Shown here: positions 48,275 to 57,680 of the stretch, one piece after another
Position numbering within the stretch: position 1 is the first letter of the stretch
How the letters are laid out: every line of letters starts with the position of its first letter
NCBI GenBank assembly: GCA_016214695.1
Contig: JACRNY010000001.1
Span: 124,001 to 188,000, forward strand
Source: Nitrosomonadales bacterium
GTDB lineage: Bacteria; Pseudomonadota; Gammaproteobacteria; Burkholderiales; Gallionellaceae
Direction: 5' to 3'
DNA length: 64,000 bases
Notes under the pieces: generated by a model
The model's database searches: none
What the model was told of the DNA's origin: nothing
Seen by the model: the letters and a program-made list of their open reading frames with translations, nothing else
Program-made: the position numbers and the translations under genes

Positions 48275-50827
48275 TTACTCGGCATCCTCTTCTTCGGTCT
48301 CGGCGATGCGGCTCAGACCGGCCAGCTTCTCGCCATCCTCCAGGTTCATCAGCGTGACGCCCTGGGTGGCGCGGCTCATCTCGCGGATCTCGTTGACGCG
48401 GGTGCGGATCAGCACGCCGTTGGTGCCGATCAACATGATCTCCTCTTCGGGCTTGACCAGCGTGGCAGCGACCACTTTGCCGTTGCGCTCGGAGGTCTGG
48501 ATCGCGATCATGCCCTGCGTGCCGCGTCCATGGCGGGTGTATTCGGTGATCGGCGTGCGTTTGCCGTAACCGTTCTCGGTCGCGGTCAGCACGGACTGCT
48601 CTTCGTTCTCGGCCACCAGCAGCGCGATGACCTTGCCGCCCTTGGCCAGGTTCATGCCGCGCACGCCGCGCGCATTGCGTCCCATGCCGCGCACGTCATC
48701 CTCGTCGAAGCGCACCGCCCTGCCCTCGTCCGAGAACAGCATCACATCGTGCTTGCCGTCGGTGATCGCCACGCCGATGAGGAAATCGCCCTCGTCCAGG
48801 CTGATGGCGATGATGCCGGCCTTGCGCGGATTGGCGAAGTCGGACAGCGGCGTCTTCTTCACCGTGCCTTCACTGGTTGCGAAGAAGATGAACTGGTCCT
48901 CGGCGAACTTCTTCACCGGCAGGATGGCGTTGATCTTCTCGTTGGCCTCCAGCGGCAGCAGGTTGACAATCGGCTTGCCGCGGCTGATGCGCGTACCCTG
49001 CGGCACCTCGTAGACCTTGAGCCAGTAGACGCGGCCGCGGTTGGAGAAGCACAGGATGTAGTCGTGGGTGTTGGCGATGAACAGGTTGTCGATGAAATCG
49101 TCTTCCTTGGTCGCCGTGGCCTGCTTGCCGCGGCCGCCGCGTTTCTGCGCGCGGTATTCGTCCAGCTTCTGCGCCTTCATGTAGCCGCTGTGCGACATGG
49201 TGACCACCACGTCTTCCGGCGCGATGAGGTCTTCCATGCTCATGTCTTGCGTGTGGGTGATGATCTCGCTGCGGCGCTTGTCGCCGAACTGCGAGCGGAT
49301 CGTGATCAGCTCGTCGCCGATGATCTGCGTCACGCGCGCCGGCTTGGACAGGATGTCGAGCAGATCGGTGATCTTGTCCATCACCTCGCGATATTCGCCG
49401 ACGATCTTGTCCTGCTCCAGCCCGGTCAGGCGTTGCAGGCGCAGTTCGAGGATGGCTTGCGCCTGTGCATCGGACAGGAAATAGCCGCTGCCCTTGACCA
49501 GGCCGAACTCCGGTGCCAACCCTTCCGGACGCGATGCCGCATCGACGCGGGACAGCATGTCTTCCACCAGCGAGGAGCGCCAGCCGCGCGCCATCAACTC
49601 GCGCTTGGCATCCACCGGTGTCGGTGCCGCCTTGATGAGCGCGATGATCTCGTCCACGTTGGACAGCGCCACGGCCAGACCTTCAAGGATATGGCCGCGC
49701 TCGCGCGCCTTGCGCAGTTCAAAAATGGTACGACGTGTGATGACCTCGCGGCGGTGGCGCAGGAAGGCCTCGATGACATCCTTCAGGTTGCACAGCTTGG
49801 GCTGGCCGTCGACGATGGCGACCATGTTGATGCCGAAGCTGTCCTGCATCTGGGTGTCTTTGTAGAGCTGGTTCAGGATCACGTCGGCATTCTCGCCGCG
49901 CTTCAGCTCGATCACCGCGCGCATGCCGGATTTGTCCGACTCGTCGCGGATCTCGGAAATGCCTTCGATGCGCTTCTCGCGCACCATCTCGCCGATCTTC
50001 ATCAGCAGATTGGCCTTGTTCACCTGGTAGGGCAGCTCGTCGATGATGATGGCCTGGCGGTCGCCCTTGCCGATGTCCTCGAAGTGGGTGCGTGCGCGCA
50101 TCACCACACGGCCGCGGCCGGTGCGGTAACCTTCCTTCACCCCGGCCAGACCATAGATGAAACCGGCGGTCGGGAAGTCTGGCGCGGGCACCAGTTCGAT
50201 CAGGCGCTCGATATCCATATCCGGCTCGCGCAGCAGCGCCAGACAGGCATCCACCACTTCGGTCATGTTGTGCGGCGGGATATTGGTCGCCATACCCACG
50301 GCGATACCGGAAGAACCGTTCACCAGCAGGTTGGGGAAGCGCGCCGGGAACACCAGCGGCTCGTGCTCGGAACCATCGTAATTGGGCCCGAAGTCCACGG
50401 TCTCCTTGTCCAGATCGGCCAGCAGTTCATGCGCGATCTTGGCCATGCGGATCTCGGTGTAACGCATCGCCGCCGCGTTGTCGCCGTCCACCGAACCGAA
50501 GTTGCCCTGGCCGTCCACCAGCGTGTAGCGCAGCGAGAAGTCCTGCGCCATGCGCACGATGGTGTCGTACACCGCAGTGTCGCCGTGAGGGTGGTATTTA
50601 CCGATGACGTCGCCGACGATACGCGCCGATTTCTTGTAGGCGCGGTTCCAGTCGTTATTCAGCTCGTGCATGGCAAACAATACGCGCCTGTGCACCGGCT
50701 TCAGGCCGTCGCGCACATCGGGCAACGCACGGCCCACGATCACGCTCATCGCATAGTCCAGATAGGACTTGCGCATCTCTTCTTCAAGGCTTACCGGCAG
50801 GGTTTCTTTGGCGAATTGTTGTTCCAT
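48275..50827 (-). CDS. gyrA: DNA gyrase subunit A
   Basis: This is the breakage-reunion subunit of DNA gyrase. The 850-residue protein starts [44 protein letters not shown]; the track start is 14 codons earlier. The active-site Tyr is in [10 protein letters not shown], and the QRDR reads [14 protein letters not shown], with Thr at the position of E. coli Ser83, as in some other Gram-negatives. The GyrA box QKRGGRGKQ and the six-bladed C-terminal wrapping domain are present. It leads the long minus-strand block. Confidence 0.97.
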   Translation of the reverse strand: MEQQFAKETLPVSLEEEMRKSYLDYAMSVIVGRALPDVRDGLKPVHRRVLFAMHELNNDWNRAYKKSARIVGDVIGKYHPHGDTAVYDTIVRMAQDFSLRYTLVDGQGNFGSVDGDNAAAMRYTEIRMAKIAHELLADLDKETVDFGPNYDGSEHEPLVFPARFPNLLVNGSSGIAVGMATNIPPHNMTEVVDACLALLREPDMDIERLIELVPAPDFPTAGFIYGLAGVKEGYRTGRGRVVMRARTHFEDIGKGDRQAIIIDELPYQVNKANLLMKIGEMVREKRIEGISEIRDESDKSGMRAVIELKRGENADVILNQLYKDTQMQDSFGINMVAIVDGQPKLCNLKDVIEAFLRHRREVITRRTIFELRKARERGHILEGLAVALSNVDEIIALIKAAPTPVDAKRELMARGWRSSLVEDMLSRVDAASRPEGLAPEFGLVKGSGYFLSDAQAQAILELRLQRLTGLEQDKIVGEYREVMDKITDLLDILSKPARVTQIIGDELITIRSQFGDKRRSEIITHTQDMSMEDLIAPEDVVVTMSHSGYMKAQKLDEYRAQKRGGRGKQATATKEDDFIDNLFIANTHDYILCFSNRGRVYWLKVYEVPQGTRISRGKPIVNLLPLEANEKINAILPVKKFAEDQFIFFATSEGTVKKTPLSDFANPRKAGIIAISLDEGDFLIGVAITDGKHDVMLFSDEGRAVRFDEDDVRGMGRNARGVRGMNLAKGGKVIALLVAENEEQSVLTATENGYGKRTPITEYTRHGRGTQGMIAIQTSERNGKVVAATLVKPEEEIMLIGTNGVLIRTRVNEIREMSRATQGVTLMNLEDGEKLAGLSRIAETEEEDAE

Positions 50828-51053
50828 GTGCGACCTATTTTTAACCCCCAGACAAAGCGGGTGGGGCAATAAAACGAAAGTCGCATTCTAGCACACCCCC
50901 TCCATGCGCCGACTACCAGACCACAGCCCGTAGCCCTTGCCAAAGCCCCCTTGCTCAGGATCAGGCAAGCCGCAAGAAGAGGCGCGGGAACATTCCGCAC
51001 CGTTAGGAAAAATCGAGGCTGGATGGGCCGAACCGGCGCCCCACCCCGCGACC
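50828..51053. other. gyrA upstream region
   Basis: About 225 bp with no credible gene. The gyrA promoter must lie here, but I see no clear -35/-10 pair. Short ORFs in this stretch have shadow-like composition. Confidence 0.5.
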
Positions 51054-51086
51054 AAAAAGAAAAAGGCAACGGCCGGAGCCGTTGCC
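51054..51086 (-). terminator. Terminator after the cytochrome operon
   Basis: On the minus strand GGCAACGGC-TCCG-GCCGTTGCC is followed by TTTTTCTTTTT. It lies just beyond the stop of the downstream diheme cytochrome. Confidence 0.9.
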
Positions 51087-51123
51087 TGAACACTTCGAAG
51101 CTGCAATGAAGTCGTTGTGCTGC

Positions 51124-51849
51124 TTATTTTGCTGCCGGTACCGCGGCAGTCACAGTGCGATAGTCGGGCAGGCGGGACAGGTAGCTGGCCACAGCCTCGA
51201 AATCAGCCTGGCTGAACTTGGAGATCGCCTTGACCATCTCGGGATGCGAGTTGCCGCGCACGCCCTGACGGATCCATTTCATCTCGCGGATCAGATAGTC
51301 GTAGTGCTGGGCCGAAAGCATCGGATAGGCCTTGGCTGCATCGCCTTCCCCGTTCACGCCGTGGCAACGCGAGCACTTGTTGTCGGTGTACAGCTTCTTG
51401 CCCTTGGCCGACATATCTTCCGCACCCTTGCCGTTCTCGCGAACGGTGGTCAGCGTATTCAGATACGCCGCGATGTCACCGATCTCTTCCACGGAGATGG
51501 CCGGATCTTCAACGAACGGCAGCATCTTCGGGTTCTGGCGGATACCGGCGCGGATCTCGGTGATCTGCTTGATCAGCACGCTGGCGTGCTGTCCGGTCAG
51601 GCGCGGGTACACACCTTCAGTGACGCCGGCCGCATCGGCCTTGTGGCAACCCTGGCAACCGCGGAAAGACTCCTTGCCCTTCACCGGGTCGCCGCCCATC
51701 TTCAGCACCTGGGTGCGCTCGGGAGTCATCTCGTCCCAGACGTAACCCTTCTTGCCGTAGACCTTGGGCTTGGAAGCACCCTCGGCCAGGACGACGGAGG
51801 CCTGCACGGAAAACAGTGCCACGATAATGATAGAGAGTAGTTTTTTCAT
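51124..51849 (-). CDS. Diheme c-type cytochrome (c4-like)
   Basis: The 241-residue periplasmic protein has a signal peptide (KLLSIIIVALFSVQASVVLA) and two CxxCH heme sites, CQGCH and CSRCH, in two homologous c4-type halves (RLTGQHASVLIKQI and MLSAQHYDYLIREM). Distal methionines are available in PKMLPF and HPEMVKAI. The N-terminal segment before the first heme (~45 residues, YGKKGYVWDEMTPERTQVL) is longer than in classic c4. It overlaps the preceding cytochrome gene by one base, so both are co-translated and probably work in series. Confidence 0.9.
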   Translation of the reverse strand: MKKLLSIIIVALFSVQASVVLAEGASKPKVYGKKGYVWDEMTPERTQVLKMGGDPVKGKESFRGCQGCHKADAAGVTEGVYPRLTGQHASVLIKQITEIRAGIRQNPKMLPFVEDPAISVEEIGDIAAYLNTLTTVRENGKGAEDMSAKGKKLYTDNKCSRCHGVNGEGDAAKAYPMLSAQHYDYLIREMKWIRQGVRGNSHPEMVKAISKFSQADFEAVASYLSRLPDYRTVTAAVPAAK

Positions 51850-52538
51850 TATTGAGCTTCCTTCAAGGTTTGGATAAATTCTGCCACAGCCGTGATCTCT
51901 TCATCCGTCATGCGCTTGGCGACCGCACGCATCACCCCCTTGGGGTCGTTGTCACGAGCGCCGGTCTTGAAGTTGGTCAACTGGTTGACGACATAGACAT
52001 TGTTCTGGCTGCCAATGTACGGGAACTTGTCGTTGCCGGTGCCATCCTCGCCGTGGCAACCGCCACAGGCCGGGACCGCCGACGCCATCACGCCTTCCAT
52101 GTAGATCTGCTGGCCCTTGGCGATCAGTTCTGCCTTGGCTTGTTCGCTCAGTGCGCCAGCCGCTGCCGGTGCGCTCGGATCTGCGGCAACCGGCTCCACA
52201 ACCGCCAATGAACCGGGCAGACGCTTCTGTTCGCTGAAATACTTCGCCAGCGCCTTGAACTCGCTCTCTTCCACCATCGGGATGATGCTGTCCATGATGG
52301 CGTTCTTGCGCTTGCCGGCCTTGAAATCCTCCAGCTGGCGCTGCAGATATTTGGCGTTCAACCCGGCCAGTTTTGGATTCTCCGCGATGACGCTGTTGCC
52401 ATCCGGATTGTGGCAACCGCCACACAATTGCAACCGCTCTTCGAGCGGAGCGGGATCGGCCTGTACTGCCGGCATAGCCAGCATGCCGATCAGCGCGCCC
52501 ATGGCGCACAGGCTGATACGGGTATTCTTATCTTTCAT
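51849..52538 (-). CDS. Diheme cytochrome c4
   Basis: The 229-residue protein has a signal peptide (SLCAMGALIGMLAMPAVQA) and two CxxCH sites, CGGCH in LQLCGGCHNPDGNSV and CGGCH in PACGGCHGEDGTG. The two halves share NPKLAGLNAKYLQRQLEDFKAGKR and FPYIGSQNNVYVVNQLTNFKTGARDN, the diagnostic c4 pattern. Methionine ligands are seen in NAIMDSIIP and KGVMRAVAK. Cytochromes c4 shuttle electrons in the periplasm to terminal oxidases. Upstream on the same strand is the cytochrome-porin, separated by a terminator. Confidence 0.93.
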   Translation of the reverse strand: MKDKNTRISLCAMGALIGMLAMPAVQADPAPLEERLQLCGGCHNPDGNSVIAENPKLAGLNAKYLQRQLEDFKAGKRKNAIMDSIIPMVEESEFKALAKYFSEQKRLPGSLAVVEPVAADPSAPAAAGALSEQAKAELIAKGQQIYMEGVMASAVPACGGCHGEDGTGNDKFPYIGSQNNVYVVNQLTNFKTGARDNDPKGVMRAVAKRMTDEEITAVAEFIQTLKEAQ

Positions 52539-52588
52539 TGTGATCCTCCCCTTGAAATCTTCAGGATACTAAATGGTCTTGCTGAATC

Positions 52589-52617
52589 AAAAAAGGAAGG
52601 CCTTGCGGCCTTCCTTT
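52589..52617 (-). terminator. Terminator after the cytochrome-porin gene
   Basis: On the minus strand GGAAGGCC-GCAA-GGCCTTCC is followed by TTTTTTGA, a standard intrinsic terminator between the porin gene and the c4 pair. Confidence 0.92.
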
Positions 52618-52641
52618 CACATCGTCGCGGTTAAGCGATGA

Positions 52642-53925
52642 TTACCATGCAGCTTCCAGCATGAAGGTTGTCAGAGTCTTGCCGGAACCGTTGACTGCAG
52701 TCGCTGCAGCGTTGGTGCCGGTAGTGTCATAAGACGAACCACTGCGCATACTGTGGTTGACGTGCACTGCCACGTTCTGGAACAGGTCGTACACAGCGGT
52801 GATGGTCAAGGAATTGTCCTTGTCGCCAGCTGTAGAGCCTGCGTTCACGCCGGTGTTGGCGATACGGTATGCAGCGCCAATGTGCAGAGTGTGCGGGATC
52901 ACGCTGAAGTCAGCACCCACGGTGATGGCCTTCTTCGCTGTACCGGTCTTGCTATTGAACGCGTTAGCGATAGCGCCGGTAGAGGCAGGAGCTGTTGCGT
53001 ACTGTGCGTACACGCTGGTCTCCATCTCGGCGATAGCGCCCTGGCCCTGGAAGTCAACCACAGTACCTTCGGTCTTGATTTGGCTAGTGCCGTTAGCAAG
53101 CCAGCTGGTACCACTCGCCTTACCGACGCCGATGTGCATCGCCCAGTCGGCGATGGTCGGGGTCGCAGCAACGCGAATCCAGGTAGAACTCATTTGAGTG
53201 CCAGTTGAACCGGCGATATAGAAGAACTCACGAGAAAACTTGGAAAAGTTGATGTAACCAATATCGCTGTTCACGACATAAGCGATACCGGATGCCGCAC
53301 CAGAACCGATGCCGGTGTACTGCGCTGCGGAGATGTCGGAACGGTGTTCAGCCCAACGCACGCCGCGGGTCATGCCGGTGCTGGACTGCTCGAAGCCGTA
53401 GGCCATGCCCAGAGCGTCGGTGCCGTAAGGGATCACTTGAATGGTGACCGGATCCAGAGCGATAGCGACCGGCACTTTCAAACCGGCGATCATTGGAGCG
53501 GCTGCCATGTTGTTCTCGTTCATGAAACCCATCTTGACGGTGCCGTTGTCGCCGATGCGGCCGCCGAAGAACAGGCTCAGCTCGTCGGGGATCTGCCACT
53601 GACCGCTGTTGGTGGTCGTACCGGAAACGGTACCGGCTGCATCGGTGCCGTTGGTCTTCTGATAGCGAGCCTTCAACAGGATGGCAGCGTTCAGCTGGTC
53701 GGGGATAGACAGGTCTTCGCCCTTGAACTTGCCCTTGGCGCTCAATTGAGTGTAGGCGCCAACCTTGAATTCTTGGCCGGTTGTGCTCAGCACTGGGTAG
53801 TGCTGGTAGTGGCACGAGCTGCAAGCCAGGCCGGTTTGACGAGCAAACGCCGGAATGGCGGATGCTTCGGGTGCGAACGCTGTTGCTGCCAACACGCCTG
53901 CCATAGACAGAACGATTTTCTTCAT
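52642..53925 (-). CDS. Fused monoheme cytochrome-porin (Cyc2-like candidate)
   Basis: The 427-residue protein has a signal peptide (VLSMAGVLAATAFAPEASA), then IPAFARQTGLACSSCHYQHYPVL, a single CxxCH heme site within the first 40 residues, followed by ~370 residues of strand-rich sequence ending in a C-terminal tryptophan (MLEAAW), typical of outer-membrane barrels. A small cytochrome module on a porin is the architecture of Cyc2, the outer-membrane iron oxidase of Fe(II)-oxidizing bacteria; other monoheme porins of unknown function share it. AGGAG precedes the ATG. Two diheme cytochromes lie directly downstream, fitting an electron path from outer membrane to periplasm. The substrate is not established. 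Confidence 0.72.
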   Translation of the reverse strand: MKKIVLSMAGVLAATAFAPEASAIPAFARQTGLACSSCHYQHYPVLSTTGQEFKVGAYTQLSAKGKFKGEDLSIPDQLNAAILLKARYQKTNGTDAAGTVSGTTTNSGQWQIPDELSLFFGGRIGDNGTVKMGFMNENNMAAAPMIAGLKVPVAIALDPVTIQVIPYGTDALGMAYGFEQSSTGMTRGVRWAEHRSDISAAQYTGIGSGAASGIAYVVNSDIGYINFSKFSREFFYIAGSTGTQMSSTWIRVAATPTIADWAMHIGVGKASGTSWLANGTSQIKTEGTVVDFQGQGAIAEMETSVYAQYATAPASTGAIANAFNSKTGTAKKAITVGADFSVIPHTLHIGAAYRIANTGVNAGSTAGDKDNSLTITAVYDLFQNVAVHVNHSMRSGSSYDTTGTNAAATAVNGSGKTLTTFMLEAAW

Positions 53926-54116
53926 TGCGCTTCTCCTCTTTATTTTTGAGTAAGTGTCCTACAAACCTAAATCGCTTATGCCCTGGAGAAAACTCCCTTG
54001 CACAAGTTGGAGACGATTCTAGCCGCGACTATGTGAAGCGTGCGTCAATGAATTGTGAAGAAAGCGTTAAATTGCGCTTTTTGCAACAGCGGCCGAAAAA
54101 CACTGGACAGGTACTA

Positions 54117-55400
54117 CTACGCATCGGCGCGGATCATCACCGGCTTGGCCGCCGAGAACACGATCTCCGCCGTCGTTCCCAACCCTTCCTGACTATCCAG
54201 CAGGATGCGCCAGCCGTAACGCTCGCAGATGCGCTTGACCAGCGACAGCCCCACGCCCGAGCCGGCGCTCGACGGCCCCTTGTAATAACGGTCCAGCGCA
54301 CGCGCCAGTTCGTCCGGGCGCATGCCGACCCCGGTGTCCTGCACGACCAGGCGGTCCTTTTCCAGCTTCAGCAGGACGAAGCCCGTCTTGGTATGGAACA
54401 GTGCGTTGCGGATCAGGTTGCCGATCACGATCTCCAGCAAGGGGCGCTCGAACAGCAGATCGGGTTCCGCGATCAGCTTCACTTCCATGCGGATGGGGCG
54501 GCCCGCGATCAGCGGCAGGTGCTTCTCGACGCAGGAACGCACCACTTCGCCGACATGGCCGGGCGCTTCCTCGGTCGAATATTGCTGTTCGCGCGCCATC
54601 AGCAGCAGGGCCGAGGTCAGCTCGATCATGTCCTGTGCGGCGCGGCGGATGCGCGCGATGCGCTCGCGCTGTTTTTCCGACAATGTCGGGTCCTGTTCCA
54701 GCACCTCGACTGTGCCGAGCATGATGGCAAGCGGTGTGCGTAACTCATGGCTGACGTCCGCGGTGAAGTAGTTCTCGCGCTCGATGAATTCGCGCAAACG
54801 CCGCAGGTAACGGTCGAAAGCCCGCGCCAGATCCCCCACTTCGTCGTTGCTGGTGAGCTTGATCAGCGACAGGTCGGCGTCGCGCGGTTCCGCCTGGCTG
54901 ACCTGCTTGGCCAGCCGCGACACCGATGCCGTGACACGGCTGGCGAGTATGACTCCGCCGATGGCCGAGCTGACGATCATGAAGAGCGCGAAGAAGACCA
55001 CGTAGCGGAAGAACTGGGTCTCCTGCAGATGCTGGCTCGCCGTATCGAACATCATGTAGTAGCGAGCATCGGCGAGGTCTGCGACCAGCACGCGATAGTC
55101 CGTCTTGCCGACCGCGATGTTGTAATTGCCCGGCTCCAGCGACTGGATCTCGTCAGGGATATTGGGGCTGGTCTGATTCGCAGAGCGTATGTAACCCTTG
55201 ATGGAGGCGGTATTGGGCGGCTCGAACTCCTCCTCGCTGGCGTGCTCGTAAAGCTCCCCCAGCATCACCTGATCCATGAGGCGGTGTCCGATCTGCTGCA
55301 CGGTGAAGTAGACCCCGCCGGAAAGCAGGACGCTGAGCCCGGCACCGAACAGCGCGTAATAGAAGGCGACGCGGAAGCGCAGGCTACTGGTCTGGAACAT
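54117..55400 (-). CDS. Membrane sensor histidine kinase
   Basis: The start at MFQTSSLRFRVAFYYALFG overlaps the end of the response regulator by 17 bases; the track's 47 extra codons lie in the regulator gene in another frame. The 427-residue protein has two membrane helices (residues ~11-31 and ~150-172) flanking a ~120-residue periplasmic domain, a HAMP segment, the H-box DVSHELRTPLAIMLGT and a GHKL ATPase domain with N box IGNLIRNALFH, DTGVGMRPDE and GVGLSLVKRI. The sensed signal is unknown. It pairs with the upstream OmpR-type regulator. Confidence 0.9.
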   Translation of the reverse strand: MFQTSSLRFRVAFYYALFGAGLSVLLSGGVYFTVQQIGHRLMDQVMLGELYEHASEEEFEPPNTASIKGYIRSANQTSPNIPDEIQSLEPGNYNIAVGKTDYRVLVADLADARYYMMFDTASQHLQETQFFRYVVFFALFMIVSSAIGGVILASRVTASVSRLAKQVSQAEPRDADLSLIKLTSNDEVGDLARAFDRYLRRLREFIERENYFTADVSHELRTPLAIMLGTVEVLEQDPTLSEKQRERIARIRRAAQDMIELTSALLLMAREQQYSTEEAPGHVGEVVRSCVEKHLPLIAGRPIRMEVKLIAEPDLLFERPLLEIVIGNLIRNALFHTKTGFVLLKLEKDRLVVQDTGVGMRPDELARALDRYYKGPSSAGSGVGLSLVKRICERYGWRILLDSQEGLGTTAEIVFSAAKPVMIRADA

Positions 55401-56079
55401 CGGGGCTGACCAGCTGGTATCCGAAACCGCGCAGCGTGCGCAGCAGTTTGCGCGGGTACGGTTTGTCGATAATGTCGCGCAGCAGGTGCACATGCGCGCG
55501 CAGCGAATCGCTGTCCGGACGCCCCTCGCCCCATACGGCATGCTCGATGTCGTCGCGACTCACGACCTGCGGCGAACGCGACATGAGTGTTTCCAGTATC
55601 TTGTACGGGATGGGCGGCAGCTCGATGTTCCTGTCGCCGCGCTTGACCGAGCAGGTGGCGGGATCGAGGCTGAGATCCTCCACCACCATCTTCTTGTTCA
55701 ATTTCTGGTTGAGGTCGCCGCCGCGCCGATGCAACACGCGCAGCCGCAGCTCCACTTCGCGCAATTCGGCCGGTTTGACCAGATAGTCGTCCGCCCCGGC
55801 TTCCAGTCCGGCGATCTTGTCGTCCAGCGAATCGCGCGCGGTGATCATCAGGACGGGGGTGGCCTTGCCCCCCTCTTCGCGCAACTTTCGGCACAGGGTG
55901 ATGCCGTCCATGCCGGGCAGCATCAGGTCGAGCGCGATGGCGTCATACTGGTTCACCAGCGCCAGATGCATGCCGGTGATGCCGTCGCCCGCCGCATCGA
56001 CGACGTGCCCCTTCGCTTCCAGGAAATCGAACATATTGGAAGCCAGGTCCCGGTTATCTTCGATGATAAGTATGCGCAT
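55384..56079 (-). CDS. OmpR-family response regulator
   Basis: The start at MRILIIEDNRDLASNMF is the canonical receiver N-terminus; the track start is 20 codons upstream. Residues 1-~120 are the receiver with phosphoacceptor DLMLPGMDG and lysine in YLVKPAE; residues ~130-231 are a winged helix (LPPIPYKILETLMSRSPQVVSRDDIEHAVWG and LLRTLRGFGYQLV). It overlaps the kinase gene. Targets are unknown. It is divergent from ubiG, with about 200 bp between. Confidence 0.92.
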   Translation of the reverse strand: MRILIIEDNRDLASNMFDFLEAKGHVVDAAGDGITGMHLALVNQYDAIALDLMLPGMDGITLCRKLREEGGKATPVLMITARDSLDDKIAGLEAGADDYLVKPAELREVELRLRVLHRRGGDLNQKLNKKMVVEDLSLDPATCSVKRGDRNIELPPIPYKILETLMSRSPQVVSRDDIEHAVWGEGRPDSDSLRAHVHLLRDIIDKPYPRKLLRTLRGFGYQLVSPDVPDQ

Positions 56080-56283
56080 TGATAAACACCCGATCGTTTT
56101 TGTGCATGGAGCAATTCCGACAACTTCGCACCATACCACCTACCGCTCCCCCGCCGCTAGGGCTTGCATGGCCGGATGAACTACTGTCTCGATAATGCCC
56201 ACAACACGTCACAGCCCTTTTTAATTGCGCGCGGTTTTGCTACATTCCAAGCAGTTCCCAATCTCTAGCGGTCAAACACCACC

Positions 56284-56979
56284 ATGTCCAACGCCGATCC
56301 CGTCGAAATCGAAAAATTCTCGCAACTCGCCCACAAGTGGTGGGATCCGAACAGCGAGTTCAAACCTCTGCACGAGATCAACCCGCTGCGTCTGGGCTAC
56401 ATCGACCGCATCGCCGGCCTGTCCGGCAAGGCCGTGCTGGACGTGGGCTGCGGCGGCGGCATCCTGACCGAGAGCATGGCCGGGCTGGGCGCGAAAGTGA
56501 CCGGCATCGACCTGGCCGACAAATCGCTGCAAGTGGCCAAGCTGCATCTGCTGGAGAGCGGCAAGCAGGTGGAATACCGCAAGGTGGCGGTGGAAGACCT
56601 GGCGGCCGAGCGCCCCGGGCAGTATGACGTGGTGACCTGCATGGAGATGCTGGAACATGTGCCGGATCCCGCTGCCGTGGTCGCCGCCTGTGCCAAACTG
56701 GCGAAACCGGACGGTCACGTGTTCTTCTCCACCCTCAACCGCAATCCGAAATCGTATCTTTTCGCGGTCATCGGCGCGGAATACGTGCTCAACCTGCTGC
56801 CGCGCGGCACGCACGATTTCGCCAAGTTCATCAAGCCTTCCGAACTGGCGCAATGGTGCCGCAATGCCGGACTGGATGTGAACGACGTCACCGGCATGAG
56901 CTACAACCCGCTCAACAAGAGCTATTCGCTCGGCCGCGACAGCAGCGTCAACTACCTGGTCGCCTGCCGCAAAGGCTGA
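56284..56979 (+). CDS. ubiG: Ubiquinone biosynthesis O-methyltransferase
   Basis: This enzyme performs both O-methylations of ubiquinone synthesis. The 231-residue protein begins [38 protein letters not shown], the family hallmark, and has SAM motif [16 protein letters not shown] and the later [13 protein letters not shown] and [16 protein letters not shown]. The gene is followed one base later by gph, a common pairing in Betaproteobacteria. No strong ribosome binding site is visible (AAACACCACC). Confidence 0.95.
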   Translation: MSNADPVEIEKFSQLAHKWWDPNSEFKPLHEINPLRLGYIDRIAGLSGKAVLDVGCGGGILTESMAGLGAKVTGIDLADKSLQVAKLHLLESGKQVEYRKVAVEDLAAERPGQYDVVTCMEMLEHVPDPAAVVAACAKLAKPDGHVFFSTLNRNPKSYLFAVIGAEYVLNLLPRGTHDFAKFIKPSELAQWCRNAGLDVNDVTGMSYNPLNKSYSLGRDSSVNYLVACRKG

Positions 56980-56980
56980 C

Positions 56981-57634
56981 ATGTCGCAGGCCGTCCTCTT
57001 CGATCTTGACGGCACCTTCGCCGATACCGCCCCCGATCTGGGGGCCGCACTCAACCATGTGCGGGCGCTGCACGGCAGGCCGCCATTACCCATTGCAACG
57101 ATCCGGCCGCAGGCCTCGCATGGCTCGCGCGGATTGCTGAAGCTGGGACTGGATGCCGAGCCGGAAGATGCGAACTACGATGCGATGCGCGATGCCTTCC
57201 TGCAACACTACGAAGAGCACATCTGCGACCGCACCGTGCTGTTCCCGAGCATGGCTGCCCTGGTATCGGAGCTGGAGCGGCACGAGATCCCCTGGGGCAT
57301 CGTCACCAACAAACCGCACCGCTACACCGTGCCGCTGATGGAACGGCTCGGCTACGCCAAACGCGCGGCATGCCTGGTGAGCGGCGACACCTGCGCCCGT
57401 GCCAAACCGCACCCGATGCCATTGCTGCATGCTGCCGAACTGATAGGCATCGCGCCGGAACGCTGCCTCTATCTGGGCGACGACCTGCGCGACATGGAAG
57501 CGGCACAGGCAGCCGGCATGACCGGCATCATCGCCGCCTACGGCTACATCGATCCGCAGGCCGACCTCGGCAGCTGGCCCTCCAGCGGCAGCGTGCCGAC
57601 TCCTTTGGCCCTGCTGCGTTACATCCAGAGCTGA
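56981..57634 (+). CDS. gph: Phosphoglycolate phosphatase (HAD family)
   Basis: The 217-residue HAD hydrolase has motif I VLFDLDGTFADTAPDL, the threonine motif IVTNKPHRYTVPL, the lysine in CARAKPHPMPLLHAAE and motif IV YLGDDLRDMEAAQAAG. The short form matches Gph/MupP-type enzymes. Because it sits next to ubiG, an alternative is the MupP-like N-acetylmuramic acid 6-phosphate phosphatase, which has the same neighbourhood in Pseudomonas; sequence by eye does not decide. It is one base downstream of ubiG. Confidence 0.85.
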   Translation: MSQAVLFDLDGTFADTAPDLGAALNHVRALHGRPPLPIATIRPQASHGSRGLLKLGLDAEPEDANYDAMRDAFLQHYEEHICDRTVLFPSMAALVSELERHEIPWGIVTNKPHRYTVPLMERLGYAKRAACLVSGDTCARAKPHPMPLLHAAELIGIAPERCLYLGDDLRDMEAAQAAGMTGIIAAYGYIDPQADLGSWPSSGSVPTPLALLRYIQS

Positions 57635-57680
57635 ACAACGGTATGATGCCCGCCATAAAGAGAAAGCGGGACGGAGGAGC

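Noticed and set aside
48047-50872. Plus-strand 941-codon ORF opposite gyrA
   Set aside because: It is a shadow of gyrA and the start of serC; no domain pattern and biased composition.
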